Of a stretch of 64,000 bases of DNA, positions 53,814 through 62,485 are shown piece by piece. Each line of letters opens with the position of its first letter. Position 1 is the stretch's first letter. Position numbers and translations under genes: made by a program. The notes below the pieces were generated by a model. It was not told the DNA's origin, made no database searches, and was given only the letters and a program-made list of their open reading frames with translations. Source of the DNA: Armatimonadota bacterium (GTDB lineage: Bacteria > Armatimonadota > Fimbriimonadia > Fimbriimonadales > Fimbriimonadaceae); the NCBI GenBank assembly GCA_027451905.1, contig DAIDHV010000006.1, positions 113,718 through 177,717 of the forward strand, written 5' to 3'.

Positions 53814-55084
53814 GAATTGACACCTTTCTTATCGTAAAGAGGTAAGTTGCCGATTGGAAACGCAGTCAAGCTAAATTGAGTCACAGAAATCTGGCCTTCT
53901 TGAGATGTATTTGCAAAACTAAGCTTAACATCGCGAAATCTTTGATCGGCAGACAGCTGCTGCACAAAGGTATTTACTGCCTGTGAATCCTTTGCGGTAC
54001 CCCTTAAAACTAGGTTTTCGCCACGCTGAATTGTAATGCTGGTTAACCAAAGTCCGGGCGGCACATCGGCGCCAAGCGACTCCAACATGTCCGACATTCT
54101 TTGAGCGGGATCAAATCCTCGATGAACTACTGAATAGGGTCCTTCAAGGTTTCCTTGCCTTGCTACAATTTTGTCTTCTTGAGTTTTTAATGCCGATATT
54201 TTTGTTTTAATCTGAGAAATGCTTGCTGCGACTTGGGCCCTTGACTTCACAATGTGCATCCCAACATAAGCCGCAAAGAGCATAGCAAGGGCAAAGGCGA
54301 CGCTTGAGTTTCTAATTGCGTTCCGTTTGGCAACCCGTTCTTTCTCTTCCTTTTCCGCAGGAAGCTCCATGTGGATTGTTGAGTGGATGAAGTCCTCATG
54401 GAGAAGCGCATGGAGAGGAGTGGAAGAGAGTTGGATCATTTCATTGGCAACGCCTCCACAACTGTAGGATGGATAAAGCTCAACTTCTTCGCTCAAATTG
54501 GCAGCCGCAAGCGTCCGAAGCTTCTCAACATCAAGGTCCGCATCTGAGCGCACGACCCTTGAATAGTGAACGTGACCTTCTTTGACGACGTCAATAGAAA
54601 TCCCATCCACTCCGGGGCTAAAGATGACTCCTTCTTTAACCTGATCTTTCATTGCCAAAAACTGGGTGCCCAATGCAGATGGTTGGATGGAAATGATATT
54701 CAATCCTGCCTCTGAGGCCTCTTTTCTGGCGGCAACAAGATGCTGAGAGGAGACTGCAAAGATTAAAACCAATCGGCCATTGGGCCCTTTATCGTTAGTG
54801 ATGTAAAAATCAATAGCAGCTTGCCCGGGAGGCAAAGGAAATTCTTTGGCGATTGTGTTTCTAACAATTTTCTCTAAGGCTGGTTTAGGTGCATCAGGCA
54901 GCGTTGCCGGCTTGAGGAAGCAAACCGTGCGGCTAAGGGCCAAGACAACCGAAGACTTATCCGTGGAGCTAGCCACACTTGAAATGGAAGTGCCGCGCTG
55001 AGATGAGAGCGATTTGCGATTGAGAACGACAACTCTTCCTGGTGTCCACTCCACTACCGATGTGGCCTGTTTTGCTTTGCTCAT
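53810..55084 (-). CDS. GspL/PilM-PilN-like inner-membrane protein
   Basis: A 424-aa protein with a cytoplasmic actin-like (PilM/GspL-type) N-terminal domain, a membrane helix (about 262-284) and a PilN-like periplasmic domain with 'LWLTSITIQRGENLVLRGTAKDSQAVNTFVQQL' (about 340-375). It thus resembles a GspL built from PilM and PilN parts. It recruits the GspE ATPase. Overlaps gspK and the M-like gene by 4 bases each. Confidence 0.82.
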   Translation of the reverse strand: MSKAKQATSVVEWTPGRVVVLNRKSLSSQRGTSISSVASSTDKSSVVLALSRTVCFLKPATLPDAPKPALEKIVRNTIAKEFPLPPGQAAIDFYITNDKGPNGRLVLIFAVSSQHLVAARKEASEAGLNIISIQPSALGTQFLAMKDQVKEGVIFSPGVDGISIDVVKEGHVHYSRVVRSDADLDVEKLRTLAAANLSEEVELYPSYSCGGVANEMIQLSSTPLHALLHEDFIHSTIHMELPAEKEEKERVAKRNAIRNSSVAFALAMLFAAYVGMHIVKSRAQVAASISQIKTKISALKTQEDKIVARQGNLEGPYSVVHRGFDPAQRMSDMLESLGADVPPGLWLTSITIQRGENLVLRGTAKDSQAVNTFVQQLSADQRFRDVKLSFANTSQEGQISVTQFSLTAFPIGNLPLYDKKGVNS

Positions 55085-56346
55085 TGGTTTGTTACCACCT
55101 GAGAAGGATCTACTAAAACCGTGTCATTGGTAACTTGGTACCAGCCCCATCGCACCGGCATGTCTGGAAATTCACACTCTTTCTCGCTTGTCACCTGCAC
55201 CTTGCCATTCTGAATCTGGATAGTGGCTTGCAAGTCGTAATGAGTATTCCCAGTTGTTCCTTGCACTCGAACGATGAATGTATCTGAGGCGACACAAAAG
55301 TAATCAACCAGATTTTGAAGCGCGGACTGTGTTCCCGCGCTGAGGCTAAGCAAGCCGGTTAGGCCCGTGAAACCAGTTTGTTGTTGATTGATGATCGCGG
55401 TGGCTATATCGGGTGTCATGTTTGGCACTGTATTAAGGACCGGTAAAGTTACCGTATTGAGGTCCAGCAAGCCCTCGGCTTCGGATCCAGGTTGGGTTGT
55501 CACCTGGTCCAAAATGGCATTTGCGGTTTGCCCGCCGACTCCTGGCAACGTAAAAATTTGGCTAAGCGACGTTATTGGTTTTCTTGCAAAGATCGCATTG
55601 GCGATAAAGGGTGGAATCCCTCTTTGCTCAAGCTGTTGAGCAGTAAAGTTCGTGGAATTAATATTGATTTTTGTTTGTCCTTGTGGGTTTGTGTTCGGAG
55701 AAAGGGAATCGGTCGTCAAAAGGGTATCTAGGGTCGGCTGAGTGTTAGAATTCCCACTTGTAAGGCTCACTGAAGATCCTAAATCCTGAGCCGTATCGTA
55801 CAAAGTTTGAGGAACCCAGTTGTCGACAAGAAGCAGGTCTTCCACGGAGTAGAACCGGCCCAGCCTTGTCAGATAGGGGTTTGGTAGGGCTGTGTAAAAA
55901 TCGTCTTTGGCACCATCGGCTCTTGCCGTGGTTCCCGGTTCCCTCCAGTCCAACAAGGAATCAACCTGAGCTGAGGTTAAGGGTAGGTTTTGAAGCTGGG
56001 CCTGAGTTACGGTGTTGATGTCAATCAGGCTGTTTGCATCCAGAATTTGAATCCTAAAGGTTCCTCCTGCATCGTCATAGCGCAGGCTCCCCGGTTGGGT
56101 GGGTTGGCCCCCGATTTGGTTCCACTGATCGTTTTGGGTTGTGGCATTTGCACTTTGTTGGGATAAGGTTGCCAATGCAAAAGCAACTCCTGCTTGAGCC
56201 ATGATTTTGGCATTGCTAAGATCCATCCGATTGATTCGTTGCCGGCTGACCGCTTCCTGCTGAGCCGCCAAAGCCGCAACAATCGCAAGAAGCCCTGCCA
56301 GCATCGCGATCGAAACTAAAAGCGCTAATCCCTGGTTCTTCCTCAT
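55081..56346 (-). CDS. gspK: Type II secretion minor pseudopilin GspK
   Basis: A 421-aa minor pseudopilin. The N-terminus 'MRKNQGLALLVSIAMLAGLLAIVAALA' has a short leader and a prepilin cleavage site after QG, with no Glu at mature position 5, as usual for GspK. A large helix-rich domain contains the 'IDINTVTQAQLQNLPLTSAQVDSLLDWR' T2SSK repeats and helix-hairpin-helix-like 'LNTVTLPVLNTVPNM' stretches. GspK caps the pseudopilus tip with I and J. Confidence 0.9.
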   Translation of the reverse strand: MRKNQGLALLVSIAMLAGLLAIVAALAAQQEAVSRQRINRMDLSNAKIMAQAGVAFALATLSQQSANATTQNDQWNQIGGQPTQPGSLRYDDAGGTFRIQILDANSLIDINTVTQAQLQNLPLTSAQVDSLLDWREPGTTARADGAKDDFYTALPNPYLTRLGRFYSVEDLLLVDNWVPQTLYDTAQDLGSSVSLTSGNSNTQPTLDTLLTTDSLSPNTNPQGQTKININSTNFTAQQLEQRGIPPFIANAIFARKPITSLSQIFTLPGVGGQTANAILDQVTTQPGSEAEGLLDLNTVTLPVLNTVPNMTPDIATAIINQQQTGFTGLTGLLSLSAGTQSALQNLVDYFCVASDTFIVRVQGTTGNTHYDLQATIQIQNGKVQVTSEKECEFPDMPVRWGWYQVTNDTVLVDPSQVVTNQ

Positions 56347-57143
56347 GGGGTGGATTCCGCCTGTGTGTCTGGATTTTGAGGGGTAACGTTGCTTGTCAGA
56401 ATCGGGACAACAAAGGTTGTTGGGTCTCCATTGCTCACTGTATAGGTCACCTTAACCGCGCTCGGAAGCTGTTTTGTTGTTTGAGAGACGGTGTCCCAGG
56501 TGGGATCCCACTGAATCCCATCAAAGAACTGAAAGCTAATGTCGGTGCAGTTTGGAATCAGCAATCTTTCCATTCCGCCTTCGGTAGGATCGGAGTCTGC
56601 CGGCTGTTGGATTCTCAAAAAGAGACCAGTTTGATTGCTGACAGAACCTGCGGGGGTTAAAGAGAAACTGATTTCGGCAAGGCCACTGCTGGGTCCAAAA
56701 TCTTGATTCAGGGTAGGGAAGTCGTCATTAGAATGCAAATAGCTGTCGGGGACTTTTAACCCGATTGCTGTAAAGACAAGCTGCTGGGCGCCGCCGTACT
56801 GAGATGTTGCTCCGTTGGTTGAAGAACTGCTTCCCGCACTGCTTTGACTTCCGGCGGTAATCGAGGTGTTATTTCCGGCCGTAGTGGGAGGGTTGCTAAT
56901 AGGATCGGTGGTGAAGTAGGTGTTAGGATCTTGGGCGCTTGATGACAAATACGCGTGCTTGATGTACCGGGAGATCAACTCTTGAACCTGTTGTTTTTCT
57001 TCAAACGGTTGGCGGTGGGCATTAATCTTGCTTCCAGAACGAAGCGCAACCCCATAGGCAAACGTCATCGCGGCAGTCAGCACCGCGGTGAATACGAGGG
57101 CAAGAAGCAGTTCAAGAAGGGTCAATCCGGTAGATTTCCTCAT
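56343..57143 (-). CDS. gspJ: Type II secretion minor pseudopilin GspJ
   Basis: A 266-aa pseudopilin. Prepilin leader and cleavage site STG/LTLLELLLALVF (about 4-18) with the mature Glu5. The middle contains a Ser/Gly/Asn-rich insert (about 80-115). C-terminal strands match J. Overlaps gspK and gspI by 4 bases. Confidence 0.88.
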   Translation of the reverse strand: MRKSTGLTLLELLLALVFTAVLTAAMTFAYGVALRSGSKINAHRQPFEEKQQVQELISRYIKHAYLSSSAQDPNTYFTTDPISNPPTTAGNNTSITAGSQSSAGSSSSTNGATSQYGGAQQLVFTAIGLKVPDSYLHSNDDFPTLNQDFGPSSGLAEISFSLTPAGSVSNQTGLFLRIQQPADSDPTEGGMERLLIPNCTDISFQFFDGIQWDPTWDTVSQTTKQLPSAVKVTYTVSNGDPTTFVVPILTSNVTPQNPDTQAESTP

Positions 57144-57592
57144 CGTCCGCCTCCAAAAGTTGAGGTTGCCGGAGCCGAACCCCCCGAAGTATTGCCAGTG
57201 GCACCAGTGGTTGAACTTGTTGTTGAAGGGACGTAAACAAGACCGCTGACTGTTTCTGAAAGATTATTTTGGCTACTGTCGGTGACGGTGACATCAAGCT
57301 GATCCAGGTTTGTTGTGCCGGTCGGAGTCACGGTTGCAGTCCAAGAAACGCCAGGAAGGTTCCAAGTTGTAAAGTCTCCGCTAGAGCCACCCTGAGTGAG
57401 GTCAACATCAGCTGCAACCTCTTGATACCTTTCAACCGCAAGCATCCGGAACTGCTCATGAGATTCCTGGATCGACTCCGCATGTTCTATGGCACCAATG
57501 GTTGCCATGCAACCGGTGATGCCGATTGCCATCACAGTTGCGGCAACAAGCACCTCCAACAGCGTAAAACCGCTATTATTGCCTTGGCTCAA
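57140..57592 (-). CDS. gspI: Type II secretion minor pseudopilin GspI
   Basis: A 150-aa pseudopilin. A TTG start at 57592 is chosen because AGGAGG lies 5 bp upstream, giving the short leader 'MSQGNNSG' before the cleavage site and FTLLEVLVAATVMAIGI; a frame starting at 57643 would have an implausibly long leader. The C-terminus is Ser/Thr/Gly-rich. Overlaps gspH by 17 bases. Confidence 0.85.
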   Translation of the reverse strand: MSQGNNSGFTLLEVLVAATVMAIGITGCMATIGAIEHAESIQESHEQFRMLAVERYQEVAADVDLTQGGSSGDFTTWNLPGVSWTATVTPTGTTNLDQLDVTVTDSSQNNLSETVSGLVYVPSTTSSTTGATGNTSGGSAPATSTFGGGR

Positions 57593-58241
57593 AGGTTCCT
57601 CCTTGCCAAATGAGTGTTGTTGGATCGGGAGCAGGACCGTCAATCAGGACCGTTTGCCCTTGCTGGTTGACCATCAGGGTCTTCTGAAAGGAACCATAGT
57701 CAAAAGTAAGGGTGGCCTGATCCGAGGTTCCATCGGGATAGAACCTTACATCCCAAGTGGTTTGGTCCACCTGCTGACCATTCAACTGCCATTGGCTGGG
57801 TTGATAGTCGGGTGGCATTGGCACCGTTTTTGAGATTGAACCGGATGCGACTGGCGTTGGAGGTGCCTCCATGCCTGGTTGAGACGCCTGGTTAAAAGGA
57901 TCTTGAACAGGCGCGGAGTTTGCCCCAGTTTGAGGCTGGACTGGCCCTGTGTCTGGATTTGACTGCCCCTGACCAGGCATGAGAGGGTCAAGGGCAGAAT
58001 CGTCTGAAACCACAAAGGAATTGCTCGACGGATCGAACTGAGCAACCGTGATCGTATTTTGGGCAACAGCTTGATTTCTGGCATAAATGAACGCGCTTTG
58101 GAGGTTAGGAAAGAAATTTTCCACCACGTTTCTTTGCTGTAGCTTGGCAACTTCTGGAACCACAAGGGCCGAGAAAATGACAAGGATTGTTATGGTAACA
58201 ACCATTTCGATCAGCGTAAATCCAAAACGACGAGCCATCAA
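57576..58241 (-). CDS. gspH: Type II secretion minor pseudopilin GspH
   Basis: A 221-aa pseudopilin with leader 'MMARRFG' and FTLIEMVVTITILVIFSALVV. The C-terminal domain has a Gln/Pro-rich stretch (about 88-135) and beta strands ('STWDVRFYPDGTSDQATLTFDYGSF'-like), typical of H. It lies 6 bp upstream of the gspI start signals and downstream of gspG. Confidence 0.86.
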   Translation of the reverse strand: MMARRFGFTLIEMVVTITILVIFSALVVPEVAKLQQRNVVENFFPNLQSAFIYARNQAVAQNTITVAQFDPSSNSFVVSDDSALDPLMPGQGQSNPDTGPVQPQTGANSAPVQDPFNQASQPGMEAPPTPVASGSISKTVPMPPDYQPSQWQLNGQQVDQTTWDVRFYPDGTSDQATLTFDYGSFQKTLMVNQQGQTVLIDGPAPDPTTLIWQGGTFEPRQ

Positions 58242-58247
58242 TAGCCT

Positions 58248-58700
58248 TTAACTTCCGCTTACAACGATATCGGCCGCATCCCCGGTACCACCCGGCTGGC
58301 CGTCTGATCCGTAAGACTCAACCGTATAGCTGTCCGATCCACCCGTGTCCCCTGGAGACTTATAAACATAAGGGTTTCCCCAAGGATCGTTGGGAACATC
58401 CTTCTCTAGGTAGGGGCCATGCCATTTGCCGGTGAGCCCAGAAGGAGCAACCCGCAGGGCCTGAAGTCCTTCGCTGGTGGTTGGGTACCGATCGCAATCC
58501 AAATGAAACGCATCGAGGGCTTGGCTAATTGTAGAAAGGTCTGTTTTGGCAGCCGCAATTTTTGAAGTTCCTACGTTGTTGAGAACTCTTGGCACGATGA
58601 GGGCAGCAAGAATTCCAAGGATTAAAATAACGACGAGCAGTTCGATCAGCGTAAAGCCAAGGAAGCTTCGCTTTCGATTATAGGTTAGGGTGTTGTTCAT
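58248..58700 (-). CDS. gspG: Type II secretion major pseudopilin GspG
   Basis: A 150-aa major pseudopilin. The cleavage site is G15/F16 in FLGFTLIELLVVILILGILAALIVP; the C-terminal 'DCDRYPTTSEGLQALRVAP...GPYLEKDVPNDPWGNPYVYKSPG...YTVESYGSDGQPGGTGDAADI' carries the calcium-binding loop of GspG. Highest family conservation of the cluster. Confidence 0.96.
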   Translation of the reverse strand: MNNTLTYNRKRSFLGFTLIELLVVILILGILAALIVPRVLNNVGTSKIAAAKTDLSTISQALDAFHLDCDRYPTTSEGLQALRVAPSGLTGKWHGPYLEKDVPNDPWGNPYVYKSPGDTGGSDSYTVESYGSDGQPGGTGDAADIVVSGS

Positions 58701-58721
58701 GAACTTGTCTTCTTTTTTGGG

Positions 58722-59927
58722 TTACTTAACGACGTCTTGGGCTTGGTAGATGGGCAGCAGGACAGAGATAACGACAAACGCGACAATCGCGCCCATGGTT
58801 AAGACGATGGCTGGTTCAACGAGGGCCGTTAACCGTCTTAGACCATTGTCAACTTCAAAATCTAGGCTGTCGCAAACTCGAGTTAGCATGAGGGGCAGGT
58901 TTCCGGTTTCTTCTCCAACTCCCACCATGTTTGTAAGCACAGGAGGAAACTCTCCTGCATCCCTCATGGCAGTGGCAATTGATCGGCCCTCTCGCACCTC
59001 TTGTTCAACAAAGCGGCTTTTTTCTTGGAAAATTCGGTTGCCGGAGGCAAGTCCTGCCAGTTCTAAGGCTTCAAGGATCGGCACACCTCCATAAACCAGG
59101 GTTCCTAAGACCCTTGCGTACCTCGACACGACTGCCTTGCGGTAAAGAGAGCCAACGAGCGGCCCCGTCAACAGCCATTTGTCTTTGGCTTTACTTCCCG
59201 ATTCAGTCCTAAGCCATTGAATTGCAATAATAAGAACAATCACAACTCCGCCCAGCAGATAGAGTCCGCGGGTTGTCAGCAAACCAGACATATCCATGAG
59301 CAAACGGGTTGAAATTGGAAGCTCACTTCCAATTTGGTTGAAAACTCCGGATAGCCTTGGGATGACGAAGGTCAGTAGAAAAATCACAACGAGAACGGCA
59401 AAAATGGCCAAAATCGTTGGGTAGGCAAGAGAACTTGCAATTTGGCTTCTTCTGGTTGCCTCTTTTTCCTGGAAATCGGCAAGCCTAGTTGCGACCTCAG
59501 GAAACTGACCACTTGCTTCTCCGGCTCTTAAAGTTTGAGTAAAGACCTGGTTAAACAGTTTGGGATGCATGGCTAGGGCATCACTAACTGGCCGACCACC
59601 CCGCACCTCTTGCAAAGCTTCTAGGGCAACTTCCCGCAATGTATCACTTTCGGACTGATCGGCAATCACCTGCAGACAGCGGTCTAATGGTAACCCAGCT
59701 CCTGACAAGTCTCCTAACCTTCGAGTAAACAAGGCTAGGTCGGCGCGACTTGCCTTGCGGTTGGACTTCGATTTTGATGATCTGACTTCTGCCGCGCTCT
59801 CATCAATCGAGAGCACATACCGCCCTTCTTGAGACAGAGCTTCTATTGCAGCATCCTTGTTGGATGCATCAATCACTCCGCTTTTTTTCTTGCCGCTGGC
59901 TTCTAGGGCCGTGTAAGAGAACGTCAT
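58722..59927 (-). CDS. gspF: Type II secretion inner-membrane platform GspF
   Basis: A 401-aa three-helix platform protein. Two cytoplasmic repeats ('LALFTRRLGDLSGAGLPLDRCLQVIADQ' and 'YARVLGTLVYGGVPILEALELAG') with membrane helices near 168-190, 218-235 and 375-395. It forms the base on which pseudopilins are assembled and contacts GspE. Located between gspE and gspG. Confidence 0.95.
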   Translation of the reverse strand: MTFSYTALEASGKKKSGVIDASNKDAAIEALSQEGRYVLSIDESAAEVRSSKSKSNRKASRADLALFTRRLGDLSGAGLPLDRCLQVIADQSESDTLREVALEALQEVRGGRPVSDALAMHPKLFNQVFTQTLRAGEASGQFPEVATRLADFQEKEATRRSQIASSLAYPTILAIFAVLVVIFLLTFVIPRLSGVFNQIGSELPISTRLLMDMSGLLTTRGLYLLGGVVIVLIIAIQWLRTESGSKAKDKWLLTGPLVGSLYRKAVVSRYARVLGTLVYGGVPILEALELAGLASGNRIFQEKSRFVEQEVREGRSIATAMRDAGEFPPVLTNMVGVGEETGNLPLMLTRVCDSLDFEVDNGLRRLTALVEPAIVLTMGAIVAFVVISVLLPIYQAQDVVK

Positions 59928-59945
59928 TCTTCTGTTAAAACGACC

Positions 59946-61544
59946 TTACGAGATGTCCTCGCGCTGGCAAACTCGCATGACTTCTTCTGGGGTTGTCCTG
60001 CCAAGAAGGACAGACTGCTTGCCATCTCCAAACAAAGTTCTCATTTGTTGATTTTCCACCGCGTAGTTTTTGATTTCTCCTGCTGAAGCCCGTTCTATGG
60101 TTAACCTTCGAACCGGCTCATCAACAATCAGCAGCTCATACAATCCCTGCCGGCCTTTGTACCCCGTGTTTTGGCACTTATCACAGCCTTTGCCCTTGCG
60201 GATATTGCCATTCTTCATCTCTTCTTGGCTAATACCGATGGCCCGCAGAATCTCTGGTGAAGCTTCATAGGGTTGAGCGCAGTTAGAGCAGACCCGCCTA
60301 ACCAGCCTTTGCGCGATGACGCCAACGACGGAGGATGCAACCAAGTATGGTTCTACCCCCATGTCCAGCAGTCTAGTGATTGCTCCAGGAGCGTCATTGG
60401 TGTGGAGGGTGCTAAACACAAGGTGACCAGTTAGGGACGCGTGAATCGCGATTTCGGCTGTTTCATGATCACGAATTTCACCAACCATGATGATGTCGGG
60501 GTCTTGCCGCAAAAATGATCTTAGGCCGCTGGCAAAGGTTAATCCGATGCTGGGGCGAACTTGAACCTGACTAATGCCTGGCACTTGGTACTCAACCGGA
60601 TCTTCAATCGTGAGAATGTTGGTTGAAGGAGACCAAATTTCTTGCAAAGAGGCATAGAGGGAAGTCGATTTTCCGGAACCGGTTGGGCCGGTGGCAAGGA
60701 TGATGCCATAGGGCAAATGGATTAACTTGCGGAACTTGACAAGGGAATCTTCTGACATGCCCAGCTCTTCCAATCCAAGCATAGCGGTTGTCTTATCGAG
60801 AATTCTCATGACTGCCCGCTCCCCGTACACAGTGGGAATAATAGAAGTTCTGACATCAATCTGGCGCCCGGCAATCGTAAGCCTAATCCTTCCGTCCTGA
60901 GGCAGTCTTCGCTCGGCGATGTTCATTTCCCCAAGGATCTTTAGCCTCGAAATGATGGCTGCCTGCATTCGCTTCGGCGGTCGCATCAAGTCTCTTAACA
61001 TGCCATCAATTCGGTAGCGCACCTTGACTTCCCGCTCGTAAGGTTCAATGTGGATGTCACTTGCCCCGTCTCTGACCGCCTGAGCAAAGATCAAATTGAC
61101 CATCTGGACAACGGCGGCTTCGCCCGCCATTTTCGTCAGGTCAGCAAGGTCGGTGATATCTTCCGCGTCCTGCGCACTGGCGTCCTCTCCAGGAAGAGTC
61201 GAAAGGATTCTCTCTAGGAAGAACTCTTCGATTCTTTCTTTGACAATATTGGCATCGGCTACCACTGGCCGGACTGGCACGTTCAGCAGAATCGAAAGGT
61301 CGTCGGTAGCGGCAAGGGAACTTAAATCCCCGATTGCAACAACCAAGGTCTCATCTTCAAAGTAAAGGGGAAGAATCTGGTGCTTCAAGGCAAACTCACC
61401 GGGAGGAAGCAACAGAGCCGTTTCATCCGACTTCACCTCAGTGATGTCAAGGGATTCAATCCCGTATCGGTTGCGCTCAGAGGCCCTGTCAACCGATGGG
61501 TTGGTTTGGGCGGCTCGCGAATCCTGGTAAGGTTGGACAATCAT
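59946..61544 (-). CDS. gspE: Type II secretion ATPase GspE
   Basis: A 532-aa hexameric assembly ATPase. N-terminal domain binds the L-like protein; Walker A GPTGSGKST is at 286-294, the Asp box 'TIEDPVEYQVPG' and Walker B region 'DPDIIMVGEIRDHETAEIA' follow, and a tetracysteine zinc motif CSNC ... CDKC is at about 415-450. Family length is normal. It is first gene of the operon; no promoter was identified in the long upstream gap. Confidence 0.97.
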   Translation of the reverse strand: MIVQPYQDSRAAQTNPSVDRASERNRYGIESLDITEVKSDETALLLPPGEFALKHQILPLYFEDETLVVAIGDLSSLAATDDLSILLNVPVRPVVADANIVKERIEEFFLERILSTLPGEDASAQDAEDITDLADLTKMAGEAAVVQMVNLIFAQAVRDGASDIHIEPYEREVKVRYRIDGMLRDLMRPPKRMQAAIISRLKILGEMNIAERRLPQDGRIRLTIAGRQIDVRTSIIPTVYGERAVMRILDKTTAMLGLEELGMSEDSLVKFRKLIHLPYGIILATGPTGSGKSTSLYASLQEIWSPSTNILTIEDPVEYQVPGISQVQVRPSIGLTFASGLRSFLRQDPDIIMVGEIRDHETAEIAIHASLTGHLVFSTLHTNDAPGAITRLLDMGVEPYLVASSVVGVIAQRLVRRVCSNCAQPYEASPEILRAIGISQEEMKNGNIRKGKGCDKCQNTGYKGRQGLYELLIVDEPVRRLTIERASAGEIKNYAVENQQMRTLFGDGKQSVLLGRTTPEEVMRVCQREDIS

Positions 61545-62485
61545 ATACTTTCACTTTGCTTCGAATTCTATTGCCAATACGACGGAATAAATCGTAGGTT
61601 TGATTCTTGATCGCACTGGCTTCTTAGCGGGGCTATGGTACTTATTACGCCAAACCAGCCTTGAAGAGTTTCTTAAAGATTCCTTATACAATTTAGAAAA
61701 TGCGAAGGAACCCGGTTTTCTTGAAAAGTGAACCTAAAATGTGAAACCTGAGAAATTACTCATGACCCTTCGCGCGGAAACTTAAGAAAAATACTCCTTT
61801 GTTTGTTGACAAATAAAGATGGATGGTTAGGTATCTACCTTACCCTACGTGATTTCAATCGTTAAGGAGTGGCAAAATTATCTGCAAAGTGCGATCATTT
61901 GTTCAATATTGACAAGAAAACTGATCGGTTCTTGTTCGAAAAAGACATTTGGGCTGGTGACTCGGCTTGCCCGCCGCAAGGTCATTTAACCCAGACGTGA
62001 GGTTAGCAATACCTCAGTAGAGCCCGAAGTTTAGGAAGTAGTTAGCAAGGACCAATGAATCGAGCAGCTTCTCTTCGTTGAAGGATTACGTCGAAGTCGC
62101 CGGCGTGGTTGAAAGCTGCCCATTTCATAGTTGCGCGCGTAATCACTCCCATAGTTTGCATCACCTGCAAGGAGATTAAAGATGCACCTCTCAGCCCTGC
62201 GGGCACCCTTACCTGTAGAAGAATTCTAATTCAGCCGAAAGGACAAGCAACATTATCCGTTTTGCTAAACGACTTTTGCCGCCAACCAGAATGAAGTTGG
62301 GAATACCTCGGCTTGGCAATTTTGACCAGATGGCTGGACTATACATTATTCTTAACACAGGGTGAAATCGTAAGCGGTTGCATGTAATAGTTTTGACCTC
62401 GAGTTCTTAAACGCTCGCCAAGTTACTCCACGGTGTTTTGCATCAGACCCGCTTAGGATGGGATATCAGCTAACAATAGAACCCT
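61545..62485. other. 940-bp gap with no convincing gene
   Basis: Neither strand holds a recognisable gene. Seen: a TTGACA at 61805-61810 without a good -10; a pair of diverged repeats at 61986-62020 and 62281-62315; complementary GCAGCTT/AAGCTGC at about 62069 and 62113; and a reverse-strand frame 62031-62225 that lacks a start and ends in TAA. A reverse-strand GGGTGCCC...GGGCTGAGAGG at about 62185-62210 resembles half of a TPP riboswitch, but the second half is absent. Confidence 0.6.
61986..62315. repeat. Diverged direct repeat pair in the gap upstream of gspE
   Basis: On the reverse strand GAGGTATTCCCAACTTCA (near 62300) and GAGGTATTGCTAACCTCA (near 62005) share 15 of 18 positions, both followed by TCTGG after a few bases. 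Copies are about 295 bp apart in the same orientation. Origin unknown; could be remnants of a mobile element or RNA motifs. Confidence 0.45.

Noticed and set aside
62165..62215. Thiamine pyrophosphate riboswitch on the reverse strand
   Set aside because: Only the GGGTGCC...CTGAGA half is seen; the second sensor helix with ACCTGATC..GGATAATGCC is missing, and no thiamine gene follows.
62340..62425. Possible single CRISPR-like repeat in the right-hand gap
   Set aside because: A repeat-like stretch occurs once only, with no spacers or cas genes in the window.
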